Part shown: positions 1 through 6,578 of the stretch, one piece after another
Numbering within the stretch: position 1 is the first letter of the stretch
How the letters are laid out: each line of letters opens with the position of its first letter
From: DASWUD01 sp036401755
GTDB taxonomy: Bacteria; Pseudomonadota; Gammaproteobacteria; Thiohalomonadales; Thiohalomonadaceae
Direction of reading: 5' to 3'
Length of the DNA: 14,433 nt
NCBI GenBank assembly: GCA_036401755.1
Contig: DASWUD010000136.1
Coordinates: 1-14,433, forward strand
Made by a program: the position numbers and the translations under genes
Notes under the pieces: model-generated
The model's input: only the letters and a program-made list of their open reading frames with translations
Databases searched by the model: none
What the model was told of the DNA's origin: nothing

Positions 1-1
1 T

Positions 2-142
2 GTGCGCAGATTGGCCGTCGAGCGCTCGATCGGTGTGCAGTGGCATCCTGGTACCGAGGGCAGCGTGGTGGAGTCGGTTGCTGAAGAGTTGTTGCTACTC
101 GCCGGAGTGCCGACGCCGTACACCAGACTTCGTGACGACTAA
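2..142 (+). CDS. C-terminal fragment of an unidentified protein
   Basis: Partial gene: the reading frame starting at base 2 is open from the window edge to a TAA at 140-142, giving the last 46 residues. The fragment contains IGVQWHP near its middle and ends in VPTPYTRLRDD. The GVQWHP string recalls the GVQWHPE motif of class I glutamine amidotransferases (peptidase C26 type), but a glycine follows the proline where that motif has its glutamate. The resemblance is too short to support a function. The downstream neighbour is convergent, so this gene ends a + strand unit that begins outside the window. Confidence 0.4.
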   Translation: MRRLAVERSIGVQWHPGTEGSVVESVAEELLLLAGVPTPYTRLRDD

Positions 143-174
143 CCGTCACTCAAGTGCCCGATGAATCCCTCGCC

Positions 175-540
175 TCATGCGGGCGCATGACACACCGCCT
201 CGATGTTGTGCCCGTCGGGATCGAATACGAATGCCGCGTAGTAGGTCGGCGCGTAGTCCTCGCGAATTCCCGGCGCGCCGTTGTCCGTGCCACCGGCCTG
301 GAGCGCTGCCGCGTAAAACTGGTCGACCTGGGTACGGTTGCGGCACTGAAAGGCCACGTGGACGATGGGCTGAGTGGCTGTGCCCGCGCTGATCCAGAAG
401 TCGGGTTTGCCGTCGGCACCCAGGCCCGCCGCCTCACCGTACTCGGCAACGACCGCATAGCCCAGGGGGGCGAGGGCCGCTGCATAGAACTGTTTGGCGC
501 GCGGGTAGTTGCTCACATCGATACCGATATGGTCGATCAT
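175..540 (-). CDS. VOC-family (glyoxalase/dioxygenase-like) protein
   Basis: This 121-residue protein has the length of a single-chain VOC protein made of two beta-alpha-beta-beta-beta units. It opens with MIDHIGIDVSNYPRAKQFY, the usual first strand and helix. The second unit holds IVHVAFQ (about residues 59-65) and ends with FDPDGHNIEAVCH (105-118). His4, His61 and Glu114 sit where metal ligands lie in glyoxalase I-like members, so metal binding is plausible; the substrate cannot be inferred. The frame continues upstream to 591, but I chose the ATG at 540. An AGAGG ribosome site lies about 7 bases ahead of it, and the added N-terminal residues (MSDAVLHLRFCCSRGF) do not look like the family. 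The gene stands alone, convergent with the fragment on its left and divergent from mprF. Confidence 0.85.
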   Translation of the reverse strand: MIDHIGIDVSNYPRAKQFYAAALAPLGYAVVAEYGEAAGLGADGKPDFWISAGTATQPIVHVAFQCRNRTQVDQFYAAALQAGGTDNGAPGIREDYAPTYYAAFVFDPDGHNIEAVCHAPA

Positions 541-965
541 GATGAAACCTCTGCTGCAACAAAATCGTAAGTGTAGAACAGCGTCACTCACACGGTAGCA
601 GCCTTAGCTGGCGGGGCTGGGTCAGCGCGTTTCGATAGTTCACTCGGCCGCCTGGCAGGTTGAATTACGCGATGGTGCCACCTAGTGTTATCTGGCGCAT
701 CCACAGCATTGCGAGCCATGCAGTCGCTCGGAGTGCATGAGAGTGTGGCTGCGCAAGGGGTGGTCGGAGATGGCGCGTCGTCATCTTCACTCCACCACTC
801 TGGGAAACAGCATGGAACCCGGCCCGGGTACTCAAGGAATTGCGATGACCCCCTGACTATTTCTCTCTCCCGCAAGAGCCGAAGAACAATCCCGCAGTGC
901 AACGGGTGGGCAGGCGTGTCGTGGTCGCTTGCCGCCCAACTACCCGACCGAGCTTCGATCACCCC
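541..965. other. 425-base stretch without a convincing gene
   Basis: It lies between the divergent VOC gene and mprF, so it should carry both promoters. Open frames cross it on both strands (for example minus 588-974), but none has a good ribosome site or a family-like sequence. The minus frame is rich in Cys, Arg and Pro, as expected of chance translation. A 13-base palindrome, ACCCGG-C-CCGGGT, lies at 817-829, and GGTG-C-CACC near 674-682. I could not assign a clear -35/-10 pair for mprF. No IS ends or tRNA-like folds were seen. Confidence 0.5.
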
Positions 966-3629
966 ATGAGCCAAACCCCAGAGAGCTTGCCGTTGCTACC
1001 GGAGGAGACCCGCACGAAGTCGGCGCGCCTGCACCACGTGCGCCGCTTGGTGCCGCTGCTGGTACTCGGTGTACTGCTCAGCCTCTCCTGGGAGAAGCTG
1101 GGCGAGCTGGATTGGGTCGACCTGCGCGACACCCTGCACCGGGTCCCGTTCGGTCATTTGCTGCTGCTGCAACTGGTCGGGCTGCTGGCGGTGGCGGGCA
1201 TGCTGTCCTATGACGCGGTGCTAAAACGCACGATGGCGGTGCAGATGCCGCTGGCGCAGCTGCTGACCCTGAGCTGGGTGGCCAATACCTTCAACAACCT
1301 GGTCGGCTTCTCCGGTCTGACCGGCTCGGGGATCCGCTATTTCACCCTGACCCGCAGCGGGTTGAATAGCGGAAGCGCCGTGACCTATTCGCTGCTGCTG
1401 GTGCTGAGCGTGCCGGTGGGGCTCTCGGTGCTCGCCGCCTTCGCCGTGACCTACGGCCTGCCCGATCTCGCCTCCGCCGGGTTGCCGCGGCGCCCGGTGG
1501 AGCTGCTCCTCGTGTTGCTCGCGGCCTACCTGCCGCTCTATCTGCTGGTAACCGGCAGTGCCCCGCTGCTGCGCCGGCTGGGCAGCCAAGTGCCGCCGCC
1601 GCCATGGTCCACCCGCCTGCTGCTGGCCGTTATCTCCACCCTCGACTGGCTGATGGCGATGGGGGTGCTGGCCTTCGCCCTGTGGGTGGTCGGTGCCCCC
1701 TTCGCCCCCGCCGTGTTGCTCACCGGCTTCGTCGCCGCCGGCACCGCCGGCATCCTGAGCCTGATGCCTGGCGGGCTCGGCGCCTTCGACGCCACTTTGC
1801 TGCTGGTGCTCAATGCCCACGGCATAGCCCCCGAGCAGGTGGGTGCTGCGCTGCTCCTCTATCGGCTGGTCTACTTTGTGGTGCCCTGGGTGATCGGCCT
1901 TTGGCTGGGTGTAACCGTGCTGGCGGCGGACCGCGAGAGCCGTTTCGGGCAGCTGCTGGAGCGGTGGCGGCGCAGTCGGATCGCGGCACTGTTCCATCTG
2001 CCCCTGGCCCTGATCTCCGGCCTGAGTGTGCGGGTGCTCAGTTGGCTCACCCTGCTGGCCGGGCTGGTGCTGCTGGTGTCGGCGGCCTTTCCTCCCGAAC
2101 AGCCACGCCTGGGGCTGTTGAAACAGTGGGCTCCCTTGGCCGCGGTGGAGAGCTCCCACTTTCTGTCGGTGGTGGTCGGGGTGCTGCTGGTGGCACTGGC
2201 GCGGGGGATCTTCAGCCGCGTGCAGCAGGCCTACGTGGTGACGATCGCGCTGCTGCTGAGCGGCGTGCTGTTCAGTCTGTTGAAGGGACTCGATTACGAA
2301 GAGGTGGTGCTGTTGCTGGTGGTGGCCCTGCTGCTGTTCGCCCAGCGCAAGGCCTTCACCCGCAACTCCTTTGCCCTGCTGAGCCGTCGCAACGCCTATT
2401 GGCTGCTCGCGCTGCTCGCCGCCGTGGCCGGCTATATCGCGCTGGGCCTGCTCAACTACAGCGATGTTCCCTACCGTTCGGCGCTGTGGCTGCACTTTGC
2501 CTGGCACACCGATGCCTCGCGCTTTCTGCGCTCGTTGCTGGCGCTGCCCCTTGGCCTGTTGGCGCTGCTGGCGTGGATGCTGTTCCGCCTGCCGCGCCCG
2601 CCGGTGCGGCTGCCCGACGCGGCGGGGCTGGCGCGCGCCCGGGCGCTGTTTGATGAGTATGGCGGTAACGCCTTCGCCCACCTCGCCTTCATGGGCGACA
2701 AATATCTGTTCTTCTCCCGCGACGGGAGCGCCCTGATCCAGTTCGGCCTGATCGGCGACCGCGCGGTAGCGCTCGGCGACCCCTGCGGCGCACCGCAGAG
2801 TCTGGAGGCAGTGATCCTGGAGTTTCGCGAATTCACCGACCTCTACGATCTGAAGCCGATCTTCTACGAGGTCTCGGAGGAGCGGCTCAGCCTCTACCAC
2901 GACCTCGGCTTCGCCCTGTTCAAGCTGGGCGAGAGCGCGCGCGTCGAGGTGGCCAATTTCACCCTGGCCGGTCGACGCGGCGAATCGCTGCGCCACGCGG
3001 TCAACCACGCGCGGCGCGAGGGGGCCCAGTTCGCGGTGCTCGCCCAGCCGCTGGACGAGGCGACCTGGCGGCGCCTGGCCGAGATCTCGCAGGCGTGGCT
3101 CAAGGTCAAGGCGGGCGCCGAAAAGGGCTTTTCGCTCGGTAGTTTCCGGCGCAGCTACCTGGCCCGCTCGCCGATCGCGGTGGTCACCGTGGCGGGGCAG
3201 ATCGTCGCCTTCGCCAACCTGATGCCTGCCTACGGCGAGCACGACACCCTCAGTATCGACCTGATGCGTCACGACCCGCAGGCGCCGGTGGGGCGGGTCA
3301 TGGAGTATCTCTTCGTCGAGCTCATCGAGCTGGCCCGGCGCGAGGGCTACCGCTATTTCGACCTGGGCATTGCGCCCCTCAGCGGTGTGGGCGAGAGCCG
3401 CTACGCCCGCGCCCAGGAGCGGGTGGCTCATCTCGCCTTCCGCTATGGCAACCGCTTCTACAACTACAAGGGGTTGCGCAGCTTCAAGGAGAAATTCCAT
3501 CCCGAGTGGCGCGGTGTCTATCTCGCCTATCCCTTCAACCAGCCGGCCGCGCGGCTGTTGATCGACATCGCCGCGCTGATCGCGGGCGGCTACCGCGCCA
3601 TCCTGTTCAAGGAAACGGTCACGGAGTAA
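966..3629 (+). CDS. mprF: Bifunctional aminoacyl-phosphatidylglycerol synthase/flippase MprF
   Basis: MprF transfers lysine or alanine from aminoacyl-tRNA to phosphatidylglycerol at the inner membrane and flips the product, reducing the negative surface charge and giving resistance to cationic peptides. The protein is 887 residues, close to the known proteobacterial form. Residues about 27-545 are a series of hydrophobic helices (flippase domain) with the conserved patches NTFNN (108-112), LTGSGIRYF (118-126) and MPGGLGAFDA (267-276). Residues about 553-880 form the cytoplasmic DUF2156/GNAT-like synthase domain, with FMGDKYLFFS (575-584), LRHAVNHARREG (675-686), YFDLGIAPLSG (797-807) and YNYKGLRSFKEKFHPEW (832-848). 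The frame opens at 897, but the ATG at 966 gives the family length; its ribosome site is weak. acvB follows after 19 bases. Alanine or lysine specificity cannot be read directly; pairing with acvB resembles the alanyl-PG system of Pseudomonas aeruginosa. Confidence 0.93.
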   Translation: MSQTPESLPLLPEETRTKSARLHHVRRLVPLLVLGVLLSLSWEKLGELDWVDLRDTLHRVPFGHLLLLQLVGLLAVAGMLSYDAVLKRTMAVQMPLAQLLTLSWVANTFNNLVGFSGLTGSGIRYFTLTRSGLNSGSAVTYSLLLVLSVPVGLSVLAAFAVTYGLPDLASAGLPRRPVELLLVLLAAYLPLYLLVTGSAPLLRRLGSQVPPPPWSTRLLLAVISTLDWLMAMGVLAFALWVVGAPFAPAVLLTGFVAAGTAGILSLMPGGLGAFDATLLLVLNAHGIAPEQVGAALLLYRLVYFVVPWVIGLWLGVTVLAADRESRFGQLLERWRRSRIAALFHLPLALISGLSVRVLSWLTLLAGLVLLVSAAFPPEQPRLGLLKQWAPLAAVESSHFLSVVVGVLLVALARGIFSRVQQAYVVTIALLLSGVLFSLLKGLDYEEVVLLLVVALLLFAQRKAFTRNSFALLSRRNAYWLLALLAAVAGYIALGLLNYSDVPYRSALWLHFAWHTDASRFLRSLLALPLGLLALLAWMLFRLPRPPVRLPDAAGLARARALFDEYGGNAFAHLAFMGDKYLFFSRDGSALIQFGLIGDRAVALGDPCGAPQSLEAVILEFREFTDLYDLKPIFYEVSEERLSLYHDLGFALFKLGESARVEVANFTLAGRRGESLRHAVNHARREGAQFAVLAQPLDEATWRRLAEISQAWLKVKAGAEKGFSLGSFRRSYLARSPIAVVTVAGQIVAFANLMPAYGEHDTLSIDLMRHDPQAPVGRVMEYLFVELIELARREGYRYFDLGIAPLSGVGESRYARAQERVAHLAFRYGNRFYNYKGLRSFKEKFHPEWRGVYLAYPFNQPAARLLIDIAALIAGGYRAILFKETVTE

Positions 3630-3655
3630 GTATGGGAGAGAAGCTATTTTGCTAA
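3623..3655 (+). promoter_or_regulatory. Translation start region of acvB: two competing ribosome sites
   Basis: Two starts with good ribosome sites overlap here in different frames. The first is GGAG (3623-3626, inside the last codons and stop of mprF), 5 bases before an ATG at 3632. That frame encodes only MGEKLFC and stops at 3653-3655. The second is GGAGAG (3635-3640), 8 bases before the TTG at 3649 that opens the full acvB frame. The ATG frame lies one base from joining acvB: an extra T in TTTT (3647-3650) would give MGEKLFLLSLRLLLPLL, a textbook signal-peptide start. Confidence 0.6.
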
Positions 3656-5058
3656 GTCTGCGTCTACTGTTACCCCTACTGTGTGCCATCGCCCTCAGCG
3701 CACCGGCGCACGGCACCGAGGCGACCCTCGCCGTGCCGCGCTTTGGCACCGTGCATCTCTACCAGCCCGCGACTGCGCCGAAACATGTGGCGCTCTTCAT
3801 CTCCGGTGATGGTGGCTGGAACCTCGGGGTGGTGGGGATGGCCCGCGCCCTGACCGAGCTGCAGACGCTGGTGGTAGGCATCGATATCAACCACTATCTG
3901 CAGAGCCTGGCCCGCAGCAACAGTCGCTGCGACTACGCGGCGGCGGACTTCGAGGCGCTCAGTCAGCAGGTGCAGCAGAAGCTCGGCTTGCCCGACTACG
4001 AAAAGCCGGTGCTGGTGGGCTACTCCTCGGGTGCCACCCTGGCCTACGCGGTCGCGGTGGAGGCCCCGCCCGGCACCTTCCGTGGCGCCCTCAGCCTGGG
4101 CTTTACCTCCGATCTCCCCCTGCAGCGTCCCCTCTGCGCCGGCAACGGATTGCGTCATGTGCCGCTGGCGAAGGGGGTGGGGATCAATTTCCTGCCCGCG
4201 CCCGAACTGCAAACGCCGTGGCTGGTGTTGCAGGGCGACATCGATCAGGTCGCCTATCCCCGGCAAACCCAGGCGTTTGCTGCGCAGATCCCGGCCGCCC
4301 GGGTGATCGTGCTGCCCAAGGTGGGGCACGGATTCTCCGTGGAGCGCCACTGGCGGCCACAGTTCAGGGAGGCCTTTCTGCAACTGGCCGAGCAGGGGGG
4401 CGAGCAGGCGCCTTCCCCTGACAATCCGCTCCACGAACTGCCGTTGGTGGAGGTGCCCGCTGCGGCACAGGCACCCGCCAGTGACCTGCTGGCGATATTG
4501 CTGACCGGCGACGGTGGCTGGGCCGGACTCGACCGTGGCATGGCCGGCGAATTCGCCAGAGCCGGGGTGCCGGTGGTTGGGCTCAACTCACTCAGATATT
4601 TCTGGAAACCGCGCGATGCGACTACCACCGCCAGCGATGTGGCGCGTATCGCGCGCCACTATCTCGCCGCCTGGCACAAGCAGCGGCTGCTGCTCATCGG
4701 TTACTCCTTCGGCGCCAACGTGCTCCCCTTCGTGGTGGAGAGGTTGCCCGTTGATCTCCGCCAGCGGGTGGCGCTGGTAGCCCTGCTCGGCCCCGAACCC
4801 AACGCCACCTTTGAATTTCATCTCTCCGAATGGATGGGGGGTCTCTTCGCTCACGACGGTGAGCCGATCCTGCCCGTGCTGGAGCGGTTGCACGGTGTGC
4901 CACCGATGCTCTGCATTCACGGCAGCGAGGAGGCACACAGCCTGTGCCGTGGTCTCGATGCGGCGCTGGCGACGAGCATCGAGCTGAAGGGTGCGCACCA
5001 CTTCGACGGTGATTTCGCCGGGCTGGCGCGGCTCATCCTGCACGCGCTGCAACGGTGA
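3649..5058 (+). CDS. acvB: AcvB/VirJ-family periplasmic hydrolase (aminoacyl-PG hydrolase)
   Basis: Members of this family (AcvB of Agrobacterium, PA0919 of Pseudomonas aeruginosa) hydrolyse aminoacyl-phosphatidylglycerol in the periplasm, turning over the lipid made by MprF. The protein is 469 residues from a TTG start. Residues 1-22 are a signal peptide (hydrophobic core, SAPAHG cleavage region). It contains two alpha/beta-hydrolase-like halves. The first has ISGDGGWN (51-58), the nucleophile elbow GYSSG (124-128) and VGHGFS (225-230). The second is the VirJ domain, with LTGDGGWA (285-292), GYSFG (351-355, Ser353) and GAHHFDGD (448-455). The gene starts 19 bases after mprF and is almost certainly co-transcribed with it. 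The start codon is uncommon and may reflect a one-base frameshift (see the start-region entry). The family call is firm; activity on this lipid is inferred from family and context. Confidence 0.9.
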   Translation: MLSLRLLLPLLCAIALSAPAHGTEATLAVPRFGTVHLYQPATAPKHVALFISGDGGWNLGVVGMARALTELQTLVVGIDINHYLQSLARSNSRCDYAAADFEALSQQVQQKLGLPDYEKPVLVGYSSGATLAYAVAVEAPPGTFRGALSLGFTSDLPLQRPLCAGNGLRHVPLAKGVGINFLPAPELQTPWLVLQGDIDQVAYPRQTQAFAAQIPAARVIVLPKVGHGFSVERHWRPQFREAFLQLAEQGGEQAPSPDNPLHELPLVEVPAAAQAPASDLLAILLTGDGGWAGLDRGMAGEFARAGVPVVGLNSLRYFWKPRDATTTASDVARIARHYLAAWHKQRLLLIGYSFGANVLPFVVERLPVDLRQRVALVALLGPEPNATFEFHLSEWMGGLFAHDGEPILPVLERLHGVPPMLCIHGSEEAHSLCRGLDAALATSIELKGAHHFDGDFAGLARLILHALQR

Positions 5059-5084
5059 ATGGTGTGGTGCGGTGGATGCAAGGT

Positions 5085-5444
5085 TTAGTGGTGGCGCCGT
5101 TGCAGGTGTTCGAGGAGCACCACGGCGTTGTTGTGCGCTTCATCCTTGGCGCCATAGAGCAAAGTGACATGCTGTTGCGCGGCAACTTCCCGCAGGTGAT
5201 GTAACGCGTTCACGGCAGCTTCACCCTCCAGCTCATGGAGGTAGCGGCGTTTGAACTCGGCCCAGCGTTCCGGCTCGTGGCTGAACCAGCGTCGCAACTC
5301 GGTGGAGGGCGCCACATCACGCAACCACTCAGCCACGGCGGCACTCTCCTTGGTGAGGCCACGCGGCCAGAGGCGATCCACCAGAACGCGGTAACCATCC
5401 GACGGCGCGGCGGGTTCATAGACGCGCTTGATCTGCAGTTTCAT
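5085..5444 (-). CDS. DUF488 family protein (YeaO-like)
   Basis: This 119-residue protein matches the DUF488 family along its full length. Signatures are KRVYEP near the N-terminus, RVLVDRLWPRGL (19-30), WFSHEPERWAEFKRRY (53-68) and the C-terminal block TLLYGAKDEAHNNAVVL (94-110). Members are small soluble proteins of unknown biochemical function, common as single genes in Proteobacteria. The ATG at 5444 is preceded by AGGTGAGG about 7 bases upstream, supporting this start. The gene converges on acvB with 26 bases between the two stops and no recognisable terminator there. An imperfect inverted repeat at 5470-5500 lies just upstream and may belong to its promoter. Confidence 0.88.
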   Translation of the reverse strand: MKLQIKRVYEPAAPSDGYRVLVDRLWPRGLTKESAAVAEWLRDVAPSTELRRWFSHEPERWAEFKRRYLHELEGEAAVNALHHLREVAAQQHVTLLYGAKDEAHNNAVVLLEHLQRRHH

Positions 5445-5469
5445 GACAGCGCCTCACCTGGCTGAAGAA

Positions 5470-5500
5470 CACCACTCAATAGTAGTGAGGATTGTTGGTG
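5470..5500. repeat. Imperfect inverted repeat upstream of the DUF488 gene
   Basis: Paired segments are CACCA (5470-5474) with TGGTG (5496-5500), and CAAT (5477-5480) with ATTG (5491-5494). They are separated by a 10-base centre and small bulges. The repeat lies 26-56 bases before the DUF488 start on the minus strand, a position suited to an operator or a 5' leader fold. A chance occurrence is possible. Confidence 0.3.
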
Positions 5501-5540
5501 CATCCAGTGCCGCTCAGATTTTCTTGGCGCTGGCAGGATT

Positions 5541-5570
5541 GAGGGGCGCGGCCGCAGAGCCGCGCTCCTC
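5541..5570. terminator. Strong GC-rich hairpin after the DUF3224 gene
   Basis: Bases 5541-5552 pair with 5559-5570 as a 12-base-pair stem with one G-T wobble (5545/5566) and a six-base loop (CGCAGA). The stem begins 23 bases past the DUF3224 stop on the minus strand, where a transcription end for the VOC-DUF3224 pair is expected. No run of T follows on either strand, so it is not a textbook intrinsic terminator. It may instead protect the mRNA 3' end or act with Rho. Confidence 0.5.
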
Positions 5571-5592
5571 GTGTGTCGTGCTCGGCGGTACA

Positions 5593-6012
5593 TCAGGCCG
5601 GATAAGCGAGGCTCATCCGATACATGCCACCGTGCTCTCCGGCCGAGGCGGTGAGGGTGCCGCTGCCGGTGATGCCGGCAAGATCTCCGCTACCGCTGCC
5701 CGGCACGATGTCGAGCGTGCCATGAACGCCGGTCCTGGCTGAATAGATGCCGTGATGGCGCACGACAAAGCTGCCGCGATGCGCCCCGAGGCTGCCGACA
5801 ATGCGCTCGTAGCCGATAAACGCAACCTCGCCGTCCGGGCTGCCAGGATAGGCCAGCAGATACTCCAGCGTCCCCGTCGCCTCGATCCCGTCGCTATGCA
5901 CGTTGTTGATGCTGGCACGGGCGAGCTTGCCCGCACCCGCTATTTCGTGGAACGCCACTTCGGACCAGTGGCTGGCAAGGAACGCCCATGTGTAACTTTC
6001 TGTGGTGGGCAT
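5593..6012 (-). CDS. DUF3224 domain-containing protein
   Basis: This 139-residue protein fits the DUF3224 family, whose predicted fold is a small beta-barrel like allene oxide cyclase; no reaction is established. Family features are a W followed by charged residues near the start, KLARASINNVHSDGIEATGT (29-48), FIGYERIVGSLGAHRGSFVV, a central HHGIYSARTGVHGTLD, and the glycine-rich block VPGSGSGDLAGITGSGTL towards the C-terminus. The ATG at 6012 has AGGAG about 9 bases upstream. The gene starts 23 bases after the stop of the VOC gene, so the two form an operon. A strong hairpin follows it. The divergent YafY-type regulator is the likely controller, by position only. Confidence 0.87.
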   Translation of the reverse strand: MPTTESYTWAFLASHWSEVAFHEIAGAGKLARASINNVHSDGIEATGTLEYLLAYPGSPDGEVAFIGYERIVGSLGAHRGSFVVRHHGIYSARTGVHGTLDIVPGSGSGDLAGITGSGTLTASAGEHGGMYRMSLAYPA

Positions 6013-6035
6013 GCGTTAAATCTCCTCGCGATTGG

Positions 6036-6410
6036 TTAGACAGAGGAGGGGGCGTGCACGCCCACGCGGTTACCTTCGCTGTCGATGAAGATGCCGATGT
6101 GGCCGATATCCTCGCTGAGCAGCGTCTGGTCGAGCACCACCTTGCCGCCCTGGGCGGTGACGCGTGCCAGCACCGTCGCGACATCGGGGCTGGCGTCGAG
6201 ATAGACCAGCGTGCCGTCGGCACTCGGTTTGAGCTGGGGCATCTTGCAGACGCCCCCCGAGGTGGCAGGCATCGTGTAGGGAAAGATCCCCATCTCGATG
6301 CCGTTGACCGCCTCGCGCCGCAGGGTGGTGGCAAAAACCTTTTCGTAAAACGTTACCGCGCGCTCGAAGTCGACGGCGGGGATCTCAAACCAGTTGATGA
6401 CTCTTTTCAT
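6036..6410 (-). CDS. VOC-family protein (PhnB/glyoxalase-like)
   Basis: This 124-residue VOC protein begins MKRVINWFEIPAVDFERAVT, the common opening of the 'VOC family protein' type. It has PYTMPATSGGVCKMP in the middle, TLVYLDASPDVATVLARV (67-84) as the second-unit strand and helix, and ends with GHIGIFIDSEGNRVGVHAP (103-121). The His and Glu metal ligands of glyoxalase I are not all evident, so the protein may be non-enzymatic or a binding protein. The frame is open upstream to 7031, but that part is antisense to the regulator gene. The ATG at 6410 has a strong AAGGAG 7 bases ahead of it. It is the first gene of the VOC-DUF3224 pair and faces the YafY-type regulator across a 168-base gap with several inverted repeats. 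Confidence 0.87.
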   Translation of the reverse strand: MKRVINWFEIPAVDFERAVTFYEKVFATTLRREAVNGIEMGIFPYTMPATSGGVCKMPQLKPSADGTLVYLDASPDVATVLARVTAQGGKVVLDQTLLSEDIGHIGIFIDSEGNRVGVHAPSSV

Positions 6411-6578
6411 TGTGCGCTCCTTCTGTTTGTTTGGTGTGGTCGCGCTGACTGTGGTCAGCCGAGACACCTTACCGCAGCGCAGATGACACCCTGCTGTCAG
6501 GAGCCCACCCGGGGCAGTGCACTTTGCTGCAGGTTGTTGCCACCCCGGTGGCAGCAACTCTGGGGTAAGCTTGCGCCC
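6411..6578. promoter_or_regulatory. Divergent promoter region with three inverted repeats
   Basis: This region separates the VOC-DUF3224 operon (minus) from the YafY-type regulator (plus). It holds three dyads: GCTGAC-TGTG-GTCAGC at 6444-6459, TGACA-CCCTGC-TGTCA at 6484-6499, and GTTGTTGCCACC-CC-GGTGGCAGCAAC at 6533-6558, with one mismatch. The first two share TGAC/GTCA half-sites with different spacing. The third ends 20 bases before the regulator start and could be an operator or a 5' leader hairpin. Control by the adjacent regulator is inferred from layout. Confidence 0.5.

Noticed and set aside
897..965. Longer mprF start
   Set aside because: The 23 extra residues are Arg-rich with no ribosome site; the ATG at 966 gives the usual family length.
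588..974. 128-codon minus-strand frame in the gap upstream of mprF
   Set aside because: It would start at a TTG without a ribosome site, overlap the mprF start, and has no recognisable pattern.
1221..3749. An 842-codon open frame antisense to mprF
   Set aside because: It mirrors the GC-rich coding strand of mprF, its translation is full of Gln, Gly, His and Arg with no family pattern, and the mprF frame is a clear full-length match.
5059..5084. Terminator between convergent acvB and DUF488
   Set aside because: The 26 bases contain no inverted repeat of useful length.
5988..6578. N-terminal extension of the YafY-type regulator
   Set aside because: It is antisense to the VOC gene and does not resemble any domain; the HTH begins right at the ATG at 6579.
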